From Phycisphaeraceae bacterium (lineage in GTDB: Bacteria; Planctomycetota; Phycisphaerae; Phycisphaerales; UBA1924): a stretch of DNA of 64,000 nucleotides. The position numbers and the translations under genes were made by a program. The notes beneath the pieces are model-generated. The model was not told the origin of the DNA. It did no database searches and worked only from the letters and a program-made list of their open reading frames with translations. Position 1 is the first letter of the stretch, and each line of letters opens with the position of its first letter. Where the stretch lies: the NCBI GenBank assembly GCA_019636675.1, contig JAHBXC010000006.1:34244-98243 (forward strand). The letters are read 5' to 3'. This document shows, one piece after another, positions 36,331-44,794 of this stretch.

Positions 36331-36981
36331 GTGAGCGCAAAGTACCCTGCCATCCTGGGTGACCGTGACACGGCGATCCTCACGGTCCTGACGCGACGTG
36401 TCCGGGTGCTCGCGGAGTTTCAGCTTGCCAGACAGTGGTGGTCGCACGCCACCAACCCACCCGCGAGTGCGAGGAAGAGCTTGCGTCGTTTGGTTGATGC
36501 CCAACTGCTAGCGGAGGGGATCGGAATGGCCCATCCGATGCTGCCGATGAACTCCCCCGTGCTCTCATGGTCACCGGGAACTCCGATGCCGGATGCGGAG
36601 TCAGGTTCGTACCGTCTGCAATCGCGGTGGACACTTCGCCCTCGGAGTATCCGCTGGTACACCGCCACGCAGTCCGCCGGCTCATTGATGGGCGGGTTTG
36701 GGGGCAGAGCTCCCAGGGACAGTGAACTCACCCACGACATCCATCTCGCGGAACTCTACTTACGGCTCTGTGCACGGGACGCCGCACAGGCCGCATCCTG
36801 GGCCAGCGAAACCGACCTCTTCAAGATCGGTCTCGGCCGGAGTCAGCGGTTGCCCGATGCCATTGTCCGGAACGGCGATTCGTGGCTGGTGTTGGAGTTC
36901 GGCGGGGCCTACCCGGCACCAAAGCTGCGAGAGTTTCACGGGTTCTGCGAGTACCATGGGCTCGCGTACGAGATCTGGTAA
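36331..36981 (+). CDS. Replication-relaxation-like winged-helix protein 1
   Basis: 216 residues from a GTG start. The N-terminal winged helix (GDRDTAILTVLTRRVRVLAE, ASARKSLRRLVDAQLL) is followed by a C-terminal PD-(D/E)xK-like region (RLPDAIVRNGDSWLVLEFGG). This two-part layout is that of MobC-like replication-relaxation proteins of mobile elements. It shares one base with the next gene (TAATG), so the two are translationally coupled. Confidence 0.65.
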   Translation: MSAKYPAILGDRDTAILTVLTRRVRVLAEFQLARQWWSHATNPPASARKSLRRLVDAQLLAEGIGMAHPMLPMNSPVLSWSPGTPMPDAESGSYRLQSRWTLRPRSIRWYTATQSAGSLMGGFGGRAPRDSELTHDIHLAELYLRLCARDAAQAASWASETDLFKIGLGRSQRLPDAIVRNGDSWLVLEFGGAYPAPKLREFHGFCEYHGLAYEIW

Positions 36982-37715
36982 TGACCGAGCGGGACCTTCG
37001 AATCCTGAAGCACATCGGGCTCTACCGGATCACGCTCCGGCCGGTTCTCGCGCGGCTGTACTTCGACGACAACGAGTCGGCGATGGCGAATGTCCTCAAA
37101 CGGCTCAAGGGCCCGGGGCCCCGCAAGACGAGCAACGGTGATGCCTCCGTTAAGAAGTCCGGACTCATCGAGATCCAAAGCGGGCTTCCGGGGAATGTCA
37201 GCTATTACCAGCTCACAAAGCTCGGGACCAGAGAGGCCGGTGTTCCCGAGGATCGGTCCGAGGCTTTCGGCAACCAGGCGCTCAACCTCCATCTCGCCAT
37301 GCTTTGGTTCTGCTGCGCTCAACGCAAGCGACGGTTCAGAGTCTCGTCGGAGGACTTCCCGGCAGTTCCAACGGGCGACTACTGCGTTCTCGGTGAGGGG
37401 CAGAAGCGTTTGCTTCGCGTCTACTCCCCGGCGGAGACAGCTAAACGGTCCAGCATCCACCGGGCCATTGCTGAGCATGTGGACTTGCTCACGTCCCACC
37501 CCGGCACAACCCAGGCGGTGACTGACCGCTGCGTCGGCCTGGCCATCTTGGTTCACAGCGAAGGGCAAGCCCGAGAGCTCAAGCAGGCCATGCGGTCGGG
37601 AAAGGGCTCGTTCGGAAAGCTGCACTCAAGAGTCTTTTTGGTGATCGAAGTTGTTCCGTCCATTTCCACCCTCAGCCGGATGATCTATGAACTCAGGAAC
37701 GGCAGTCCAGTCTGA
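36981..37715 (+). CDS. Replication-relaxation-like winged-helix protein 2
   Basis: 244 residues. The N-terminus MTERDLRILKHIGLYRITLR and the following LARLYFDDNESAMANVLKRL form a winged helix like its upstream neighbour. The C-terminal half is predicted alpha/beta without obvious catalytic residues (VGLAILVHSEGQARELKQAM). It overlaps the VirD4-like gene by 29 bp. The three genes form a tight unit and probably act together in processing or transfer of the element DNA. Confidence 0.65.
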   Translation: MTERDLRILKHIGLYRITLRPVLARLYFDDNESAMANVLKRLKGPGPRKTSNGDASVKKSGLIEIQSGLPGNVSYYQLTKLGTREAGVPEDRSEAFGNQALNLHLAMLWFCCAQRKRRFRVSSEDFPAVPTGDYCVLGEGQKRLLRVYSPAETAKRSSIHRAIAEHVDLLTSHPGTTQAVTDRCVGLAILVHSEGQARELKQAMRSGKGSFGKLHSRVFLVIEVVPSISTLSRMIYELRNGSPV

Positions 37716-40446
37716 ACCATCCTCCGGAGTCACGACGCTCGCCTTTCGCTCGCAGAATCTGAGCCACTCAGAGAGAGAGCTGCTGGAGGCGGCCCAACGA
37801 CGCCAGGTTTACTTGCTCATGGCCGTGCCCGTGACTCTGGGTATCGGGTACCTCCTGAGCATCTTCTCGCTCGGCATGGTCATGCCGATCCTGACGCTGC
37901 TCTCGATTGTCGCGATCGCAATGGGCGTTCTGTTCTTCAAGCGGTGGACGCTTTGGCTCGTCATCCTGCCGCTCTGGCTCATCGGCGGCGTTCTGTTATC
38001 GAGCATCGCGGCTTGGCTTTTCGTCAGCCGCACAACAACGACCTCAGTGCTCTCCGTCGTGGTGATCTTGCTCTTCGCGGCCCAAGGGTCCATGCCACTT
38101 GCGTTCTACCGGGAGTGGCTGCTCACCGACCCCCGGATGGATGACCAAGCCAGACAGGACGGCTCGCTTCCGCGCCCACATCCGCAGTGGCTCGTGCTCT
38201 TGGGCGTGCTCGCTTTGGTGCTCTTCGTGCCGCTTCGGCACTCGACCTCGCTGGCGATCATACTCGTCATCGTGCTGAGCCTTGGTGTCCTTGCATACAC
38301 GTCCATCAGGCACCCGCTCGGCGTGCGTGCCGGATTTCGTGCGTTGGTAGGCGAAGGGAGGTTCATGCAGCACTTGTTCCTCGCCTACCCCGATGCATCC
38401 GACACCGAGCCCGGCTGCTGGAAGCCCCGATGGAGCCGCACCAGACGCAAGGTCTGGTCCACTCTGTTCATGGGTTCAACTGCGATGGTCCTCATCGTCG
38501 GTCTGTCGTTCTGCTGTCCCTGGGAACTAGTGGCTTCGCTCACGTCAGGTGAGGAATGGTGGCAGGTTCCGCCCGAGGCGGAACGTCGCCACGGCTGGCT
38601 CACGCTGCCGTTCTGGCCGCTTGGTGACGGGGGTGCCCCGTACGTGTGGGTCTTCGTGGTGGGATTTGTCCTGATCTTCACTCTCCCGTCCCTAGTGCTC
38701 CTTGCCGTGTACGCGCCGGCACTACTTCGTTTGCGGCAGGCCTTCGAGGAGACTGTGGGCTCGGGGGACAGGGACCGCACCGACTGGGATGTTTACGTCG
38801 ACCGCCTTCGCCACTCGACCCACGCCGTGGAGGATCCCGAGACCGGCGACGTTCTCCGCGAGTCGGACCATCTATTCATGGGCGTCTACAGGAGAACGAA
38901 GGGCCCCGTTCTGCTCCACAAGCGGATCCTCGACGAGCACATGTACATCGCCGGACAGACAGGTGCCGGGAAGACTTCGCTCGGGATCATCCCCATCCTC
39001 ACCCAACTCATCCGTTCAGGCAGCGAGCGTCCGTGCCCGATTGTGATTCTGGACCTCAAGGGAGACTTGACACTATTCAACACGGCACGCGAGGAGGCGG
39101 CGACCCGCACCGCCAACGGACAGCCTGCGCCGCAGGAGCTCATGCTGTTCCGCACAGACCAGGGCTATGCGACGCACTACTTCAACCCGTTCCGCGACTT
39201 CGACAGCACGTCGCATCCCCGCAGGCCCATCGAGACCGCCGAGCTGTTCATCCAAGCGTTGAGCCTCTTCCACGGCGACTTCTACGGTGCCAGCTACTAC
39301 TCCAAGCAGCACCGCGACGTTCTTCTTTCCGCTCTCCACGCCGCCAAGAAGCGGAAAGCCGAACTCAAGACGTTCGACGATCTCTACGAAGCCGTGAAAA
39401 CCTACGTAGCGTCCGCCGGCGAACGGGGTCGAGACGCGGTCGAACTGCTCGCCACGATCCACGCTGTAGGACAATACGAGCAGCTTGGACCTGCTCCTGA
39501 CGGAGTCGCCAGCATCCACATGCCCGAGCTCATCCGCAAGGGTCAGCTCGCGTATTTCTGGCTCCCGTCGCAGTTGACAGGCATGACCGTGCGAGAAACA
39601 GGCAAGCTTGCCCTGTACGCGTTTCTCACGGCGATGCAGGAGTATCGGCAGTCCGGCGACGCCGCAGGCGACGAGCGAAGGGGCTACCTGATCATCGACG
39701 AGTTCCAGCGGATCGCCGCCGAGAACATCCGCGTCATCCTCCAGCAGGCCCGCAGCTTCGGGATCTCGGTAATCCTCGCCAATCAGGACCCCTCCGACCT
39801 GAAACTCCCAAGCGTCGACCTTCGGTCCACGGTGTACACGAACACCCGCGTGAAGCAGTTCTTTTCACTCACCGACCCGCGCGAGCTCGAAACTCTCTCA
39901 AAGCTCTCAGGCGAGGAGACGGATTGGCTTGATCAAGAGTCGGAAACGTCGGACGGCACTTGGCGGAACACCATGCTCACCAAGACCACTGGCCGCAAGC
40001 AGATCCTTCGCGCCCGTTTCCGAGCTGACGAAGCACGACTCGCAACCGACGCCCCGAATGACTCGGTGCTGTACGTTTCGCGAGGTCGCGGCTACACGCA
40101 GCTCCAAGGAGTTCCACAGTCCATCACCACTCCTTGGCCCACGACGCATGAGGTATACGTCCGTCGGCTGGAGACGCCGTGGCCACGCGTCGAGAAGATG
40201 CCGGGCACGGCGGCCAACACGTCCTCACCGGATGACCACGAGGTCAAGGCGGCGAAGCGGAGCAGTGAGTTCATGACACAACTCGAAGCGGTGGTCGGCC
40301 GCCTTGAACAGGAGCTGTTCGGCACCCAGCCAGGAGGACCGCCACCTCGACCGGGTTCGAAGGCACGGGATCGCGGACGGGGTAAACGGGACAACTCTGG
40401 TACTCAGCCACCACCGGAGCAGGAGGATGACCGCGATGAGCCATAG
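37687..40446 (+). CDS. VirD4/TraG-like membrane coupling ATPase
   Basis: 919 residues. About eight hydrophobic segments occupy 1-365, far more than the two of classic VirD4. Then come Walker A IAGQTGAGKTSLG (~420), Walker B YLIIDEFQR (~675), a motif-3 Gln/Asn region (ISVILANQDPSDL), and an acidic disordered tail. TraD/VirD4 ATPases pump DNA-protein complexes to a secretion channel. No relaxase or VirB genes are nearby, so it may transfer DNA with host machinery or act in another DNA-translocating role. Confidence 0.88.
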   Translation: MNSGTAVQSEPSSGVTTLAFRSQNLSHSERELLEAAQRRQVYLLMAVPVTLGIGYLLSIFSLGMVMPILTLLSIVAIAMGVLFFKRWTLWLVILPLWLIGGVLLSSIAAWLFVSRTTTTSVLSVVVILLFAAQGSMPLAFYREWLLTDPRMDDQARQDGSLPRPHPQWLVLLGVLALVLFVPLRHSTSLAIILVIVLSLGVLAYTSIRHPLGVRAGFRALVGEGRFMQHLFLAYPDASDTEPGCWKPRWSRTRRKVWSTLFMGSTAMVLIVGLSFCCPWELVASLTSGEEWWQVPPEAERRHGWLTLPFWPLGDGGAPYVWVFVVGFVLIFTLPSLVLLAVYAPALLRLRQAFEETVGSGDRDRTDWDVYVDRLRHSTHAVEDPETGDVLRESDHLFMGVYRRTKGPVLLHKRILDEHMYIAGQTGAGKTSLGIIPILTQLIRSGSERPCPIVILDLKGDLTLFNTAREEAATRTANGQPAPQELMLFRTDQGYATHYFNPFRDFDSTSHPRRPIETAELFIQALSLFHGDFYGASYYSKQHRDVLLSALHAAKKRKAELKTFDDLYEAVKTYVASAGERGRDAVELLATIHAVGQYEQLGPAPDGVASIHMPELIRKGQLAYFWLPSQLTGMTVRETGKLALYAFLTAMQEYRQSGDAAGDERRGYLIIDEFQRIAAENIRVILQQARSFGISVILANQDPSDLKLPSVDLRSTVYTNTRVKQFFSLTDPRELETLSKLSGEETDWLDQESETSDGTWRNTMLTKTTGRKQILRARFRADEARLATDAPNDSVLYVSRGRGYTQLQGVPQSITTPWPTTHEVYVRRLETPWPRVEKMPGTAANTSSPDDHEVKAAKRSSEFMTQLEAVVGRLEQELFGTQPGGPPPRPGSKARDRGRGKRDNSGTQPPPEQEDDRDEP

Positions 40447-40716
40447 ATTCAGTTCGTCCCAAAAAAGACAACAGGCCCAAGGGCCCGTGTCTTCCGAACA
40501 TCTCGGAACATACACGCCTCCATCAATACTCCCTCTCGTCTTGAGAGGTACGGTTGTTTGTCGCTCAATGTCCTGTCGGACAATCAGAGACAGACACTCC
40601 GTGCGAGGGTGCACGTCTCGGGATGTGGGCCGCCACTTTGACCTGACGGGCGGCTGGAAGGGTTTGACAGATTATACGTCTCCGAATGCGCCGAGGTTGC
40701 CGAAGGAGCCCACCGC

Positions 40717-41574
40717 ATGAGCACCGACCTCGCGTCGAGCCAGCCCGTCCCCGATCCGTCGGAGCCCAAGCCGGACACGGCGACACCGGATCGCAACCGG
40801 CGGAACTGGGTGGGTTGGCTTCTTGCCGCCACGTTCGTCGCCCTGTTGTTTGTGGAACTGGGCCCATGGCCGGGGTTGATCACCAATACGCTTGGCCTGT
40901 CAGTGTCATCGCGAACAGCGTGGAGAGACGACGCCGGCGTCTCCGTACCGACGAGCCCCAGGGCTCCGACCTACCGAACCGGTCGCAGACTCTCGTTCAA
41001 CGACGCTGAGCTGGCCGAGTTTGCCCGGCACTGCGACGCGGTCCTGCAGACCTTCCAGCATCTTGACAACCAGAACGCCGGCGACTATTCGGCCGTCCGG
41101 AGGTTCTATGGCGATCGGGTGCCGGAGCTGTTCACTTCCCTGACGGCACAGCTGTTCCCAGAGGCGAACGCCATCCGCTGGAAGACGTTTTTGGAGCTTG
41201 ACGTTCCACCTCGCATGAAGAGACCGTCTGATTTCATCCCCTTCTACGAGGACCTCATGCTCGCCGGTGTGACACGGCAGCTCACCACGGGACACCTGTC
41301 CGAAGTGGTTCGGTACATCGATTGGTGGAAAGCGGCCGCAGTCAAAGAGGACGCCTATCGACGGTCGGCACTCTCACTGGCCGACTACATGCCTGTTGGG
41401 CTTCGTCCCCAGACGGATCTCCGGCCACGTTGGCAACTGTCAGGACTCGACGGAGCCCGGCAGTTCATGGTCGACAAGCTGGAACGGGGCAACGTCGCGG
41501 GGCCAGGCCTAGGGGAGGATGCACAGAGAGTCCCGACTCCAGGTGAACCAAGTGGCTCGCAGTCTCCGCCTTGA
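40717..41574 (+). CDS. Single-pass membrane protein downstream of the VirD4-like gene
   Basis: 285 residues behind AAGGAG. A disordered N-terminal 30 residues is followed by one membrane helix (WVGWLLAATFVALLFVELG). The soluble domain is mostly helical (DAELAEFARHCDAVLQTFQ, LSEVVRYIDWWKAAAVKED). Topology is like an anchored partner of a coupling ATPase. No family recognised. A hairpin (AAGACA...TGTCTT with GGCCC/GGGCC inside) lies at 40464-40493 in the gap between VirD4 and this gene. Confidence 0.6.
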   Translation: MSTDLASSQPVPDPSEPKPDTATPDRNRRNWVGWLLAATFVALLFVELGPWPGLITNTLGLSVSSRTAWRDDAGVSVPTSPRAPTYRTGRRLSFNDAELAEFARHCDAVLQTFQHLDNQNAGDYSAVRRFYGDRVPELFTSLTAQLFPEANAIRWKTFLELDVPPRMKRPSDFIPFYEDLMLAGVTRQLTTGHLSEVVRYIDWWKAAAVKEDAYRRSALSLADYMPVGLRPQTDLRPRWQLSGLDGARQFMVDKLERGNVAGPGLGEDAQRVPTPGEPSGSQSPP

Positions 41575-41965
41575 ACCGCCCACGGTACGAGCTGATCCCC
41601 GAATCGCAGACTACGGGCCTCCAGCCGGAGGAGTGTGGACGGCGGTTCGGAGGCAAGTCGCTTGCACAAGGGACGACGAAGTGCCGTCCGCTACCCACTC
41701 GACGACCCACCTGACCGTTGGGTCGGGCCAGGTCGACCGCCGGGTGGGTCAGATCGCTCGCAAGTGCCGGAAGAGCCATTGGTTAGAACGCGACGTCTGG
41801 CGCACTCCGCATCCCTTCCAAGACAGCTCCCTTGTGCCCCGGGCACGCATCCACCACACGACTCAGGCTCATGGTCAAGCGGCTTCCGTGGCTAGGAGCG
41901 GAGAGTCGGAAGCGCTCTTGAGACGGGAGTTGTGCAACGCGGAGGATGGGTCCATAAAGGACGTT
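41575..41965. other. Intergenic region before the middle recombinase
   Basis: About 390 bp. The recombinase frame stays open upstream of its start, but composition becomes unnatural and no ribosome site supports a longer protein. No repeats resembling attachment sites seen. Confidence 0.35.
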
Positions 41966-43009
41966 ATGGTGCACCAGAGGGAGGGGGTCGCGGGTCCGGT
42001 GGGTCCGTCGCCGTCCGGAGACCTGATACGTCTTGACAACCGTGCCGAATCGTGTGTCGGGGAGCCCGGGATGCGGCCGCGGGCGGAGTTGCCCGTGGCG
42101 ATTCGATCCGCCGGGCCAGCCGCCGCGACCCGGTTCGTCGAGTTCTTTGTGGCGACTATCCGAAATCCAAACACTCGCGAGGCGTATGCCCGGGCCGTGA
42201 GGTCGTTTTTCGGGTGGGCTGAGTGCCTCGGAATCGCCCGACTAGACCAGATCCAGCCCCTCACCGTGGCCGCCTATATCGAGTCGACGGGGAAGACTCA
42301 CTCTCGCCCTACGGTCAAGCAGCACCTCGCCGCGCTGACTGGACTGTTTGATTGGCTGGTCGTCGGTGGACACTTGTCGAGCAATCCGGCCGCGTCAGTC
42401 CGCGGACCGGCCCACGTCGTCCGCCGAGGTCTGACCCCGGTTCTCACCGCCGTCGAGGCCAGAAGTCTGCTCGACTCGATTCCCCTTAAGGGGGCTACGT
42501 CCATTCGGGACCGCGCCCTCATCGCAGTTATGGTCTTCAGCTTTGCCAGGGTCTCTGCCGCGGTAGGAATGCGCGTCGCCGACTACTTCCCGGAGGGAAA
42601 GCGATGGAAGCTCCGATTGCGAGAGAAGGGCGGCAAGCAGCACATCGTGCCATGCCATCACACCGCGGAGGCGTATGTGGACCAGTACATCGACGCGGCC
42701 GGAATCGCCGGTGAGCCCACGAGTCCGCTCTTCCGGACCACCGACCGGCGGGGTTGTTTCACCGACCGTTCGATGACGAGGAACGATGCGCTCAGGATGG
42801 TCAAGCGTCGAGCCCGAGCTGTTGGACTTCCGGCGTCAATTTGCTGCCACACCTTTCGGGCGACGGGCATCACGTCCTACCTGGAGAACGGCGGAACCAT
42901 CGAGAACGCGCAGGCGATCGCGGCCCACGAATCTCCCCGCACCACCAAGCTGTACGACCGAAGGAATGACGAGATCACGCTCGACGAGATCGAGCGGATC
43001 CGGATTTGA
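41966..43009 (+). CDS. XerC/D-like tyrosine recombinase
   Basis: 347 residues from ATG 41966 (AAAGGA 7 nt upstream). The N-terminal SAM-like core-binding domain (FFVATIRNPNTREAYARAVR) precedes the catalytic set: Arg in FSFARVSAAVGMRV, Lys in REKGGKQHIV, CHTFRATG (HxxR), AHESPRTT (second His) and Tyr in LYDRR. It is complete and probably active. Its central position suggests a second, older element end or a resolvase of circular forms. Confidence 0.92.
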   Translation: MVHQREGVAGPVGPSPSGDLIRLDNRAESCVGEPGMRPRAELPVAIRSAGPAAATRFVEFFVATIRNPNTREAYARAVRSFFGWAECLGIARLDQIQPLTVAAYIESTGKTHSRPTVKQHLAALTGLFDWLVVGGHLSSNPAASVRGPAHVVRRGLTPVLTAVEARSLLDSIPLKGATSIRDRALIAVMVFSFARVSAAVGMRVADYFPEGKRWKLRLREKGGKQHIVPCHHTAEAYVDQYIDAAGIAGEPTSPLFRTTDRRGCFTDRSMTRNDALRMVKRRARAVGLPASICCHTFRATGITSYLENGGTIENAQAIAAHESPRTTKLYDRRNDEITLDEIERIRI

Positions 43010-43059
43010 GCGGAAGGAGAACGCCGTGGTGACCCACGGCGCCCTCGCGTGGGCCGCGG

Positions 43060-43758
43060 CTACTTCACTACGCCCTCTTCCTCGCTTTCATCTTGGGGGT
43101 GCTTACCGACGTCCCAGCTCGAATCATCATCGTCCGGGCTGGATTCGGGTTCGGTGTTGTCGGCTTGGGCTGCGACTTGCACTGGCTTGAGGGATGATGC
43201 TTGCCGTTCGTCACTTTCAGACTCCTTCCGCATGGTGCCCAGGAGCAGAGTGCCCCCGTTGTAGTACTTCCGCAGGGCATCACGCGAGCCCGCGGCGAAC
43301 ACAACCGTCAGCGTGAGCAGCAGAGCCTCGACCCAGCCGAGTCCGGCAGAGGCCGCGTGCGGAGAACACCGCCACATGGCGTACGCGGCCGTAAGGGCGA
43401 CAAGGCTGTTCCCGTAGAACTGGTAGTAGCGGTAGTGCTGCTCAACGAGGTAGTCGAAGGCGTCGAGCCGCTCCGTCAGGCGCGACTCGTCCAGTGTGGG
43501 GCGGACCAGCCCCGTGAAGTGATGGGCCGTATCCAGCACGGCCCAGCGGATGACGCTCGCGGTCATGCCCGACCCGATCGATGCGAGCCCGACGTACAGG
43601 ACGCTCGCCACCGTCGGCCCATTCGTGCCGGAGTCGCCAGCACCAACAAGCCACACATGCACCGAGTCCGACAGGCTCCCCACTCCGAGCAGCACCACGA
43701 AGCCGGGCAAGACGTAGGCGATCAGCAGTCCAAAGTTGCGGGTGTTGAAGATGTCCAT
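43060..43758 (-). CDS. Four-helix membrane protein of unknown function
   Basis: 232 residues with a GGGGGAG ribosome site. Membrane segments: ~10-30 (LLIAYVLPGFVVLLGVG), ~50-75, ~115-130 and ~138-155 (ALLLTLTVVFAAG). The C-terminal ~60 residues are very acidic (SSPDDDDSSWDVG, DESEEEG) and cytosolic. Divergent from an XRE regulator across a dyad, a layout common for toxin-like or abortive-infection membrane effectors. Function not identified. Confidence 0.65.
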   Translation of the reverse strand: MDIFNTRNFGLLIAYVLPGFVVLLGVGSLSDSVHVWLVGAGDSGTNGPTVASVLYVGLASIGSGMTASVIRWAVLDTAHHFTGLVRPTLDESRLTERLDAFDYLVEQHYRYYQFYGNSLVALTAAYAMWRCSPHAASAGLGWVEALLLTLTVVFAAGSRDALRKYYNGGTLLLGTMRKESESDERQASSLKPVQVAAQADNTEPESSPDDDDSSWDVGKHPQDESEEEGVVK

Positions 43759-43829
43759 GCTCCCCCAAGGTCTTCCCGAAGACGACCAAGGGGGCGGGCC
43801 CGCACGCGGGACCCCGACCCCCTAGTATG

Positions 43830-43848
43830 TCCTGAAACTGAATCAGGA
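43830..43848. promoter_or_regulatory. Dyad operator candidate between XRE and membrane-protein genes
   Basis: Perfect arms TCCTGA and TCAGGA separated by 7 bp, 30 bp upstream of the XRE start and 72 bp upstream of the divergent gene. Likely bound by the XRE protein. Confidence 0.6.
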
Positions 43849-43877
43849 TCAAGCAATCTGACACGGAAATCGGATCA

Positions 43878-44126
43878 ATGCCCCAGAAGGCCCATCGCAC
43901 CGACAACTACCAGCCCGTTCCCGAGCTCCTCCGGCACATGCGGTCAGAGGCCGGGCTCACCCAGCGTTCTCTCGCCGAGCTGCTGGACCGGCCGCAGTCC
44001 TGGGTTCACAACTGTGAAGCCGGCGACCGGCGTGTCGACTTGGCCGAGTTCGTCTCGTGGACCCGGGCGTGCGGCCGAACACCGCGTTCCGCACTGGAGC
44101 ACTATCTCCGAGCGTTGGACCCTTGA
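43878..44126 (+). CDS. XRE-family helix-turn-helix regulator
   Basis: 82 residues. The HTH reads LLRHMRSEAGLTQRSLAELL and DRPQSWVHNCEAGDRRVDLAE, a Cro/C1-type domain with nothing else. It faces a divergent membrane-protein gene with a shared dyad. Its last 183 bp overlap, antisense, the end of the gene at 43944-44753, which is unusual. Confidence 0.85.
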   Translation: MPQKAHRTDNYQPVPELLRHMRSEAGLTQRSLAELLDRPQSWVHNCEAGDRRVDLAEFVSWTRACGRTPRSALEHYLRALDP

Positions 44127-44753
44127 GCCGACCGCTGCGTGCGTGAAGATCGGGCCGACCGTGCGTCTGAGCGTCAGGACCTCGTGTCCGATGGTCCTCT
44201 GTCCTCTGGCTTTGAGTTCTCGGTTCACCACGCGGAGCAGGTTGAGAAGCTGGCGACGGATCGGGGCGTACGGCTCGACCGCGACCGCCCGGAGTGCTTC
44301 ACGAACGCCGGCCGGACCACGGTGCGCCGCCACATCGAGTAGCCAGGCACGGACCTCCAGGTACTCCCGCCGTTCGATGCGGACGTGCGGGTGGCCGTCC
44401 CGGTAGCTCACCGCATACCCCGCGTACTTCACCGGGACCCGCCGCACATCACGGATCACGTGACGTTCGTCTTCGAAGAAAGCATGACGGCCGTGCGTGG
44501 CCAGCAGCACAAAGAACCGCCCATGGCGGATGTACTGCATGTTCGCGATCCCCAGCTTCTTCCGTCGGGCCCTGGCCCACTTGGAGATATCGATCCCATA
44601 CCGCTCCACAAGCTTGGCGTCCACGCGAAGTGGATCCTTGCCGTCCGGAACGCGGCCTGACACATAGAACCAGTAGCCCCGCCCGACATAGGACACGGCG
44701 AGTTGCTGGATGAACCCTGCGATACTTTTGGTCACACATCGGTACTCCGTCAT
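43944..44753 (-). CDS. Basic planctomycete-type protein encoded directly below the structured RNA
   Basis: 269 residues from ATG 44753. The start MTEYRCVTKSIAGFIQQLAV, then YVGRGYWFYVSGRVPDGKDP, KWARARRKKLGIANMQY, FFVLLATHGRHAFFEDE and APIRRQLLNLLRVVNRELK, is a layout I associate with a planctomycete family that seems to end near residue 210. The core is strongly basic, as in RNA- or DNA-binding proteins. The last ~60 residues read antisense through the XRE gene and look like run-on past a lost stop. Function unknown; position suggests partnership with the upstream RNA. Confidence 0.7.
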   Translation of the reverse strand: MTEYRCVTKSIAGFIQQLAVSYVGRGYWFYVSGRVPDGKDPLRVDAKLVERYGIDISKWARARRKKLGIANMQYIRHGRFFVLLATHGRHAFFEDERHVIRDVRRVPVKYAGYAVSYRDGHPHVRIERREYLEVRAWLLDVAAHRGPAGVREALRAVAVEPYAPIRRQLLNLLRVVNRELKARGQRTIGHEVLTLRRTVGPIFTHAAVGSRVQRSEIVLQCGTRCSAARPGPRDELGQVDTPVAGFTVVNPGLRPVQQLGERTLGEPGL

Positions 44754-44794
44754 GCTGCATCCGTTATGGAGCATCGGCCCACGCGTGTTGCACA

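Noticed and set aside
40464..40493. Terminator after the VirD4-like gene
   Set aside because: The hairpin is real, but its T-tract is on the minus strand, where no gene ends, so its role is unclear.
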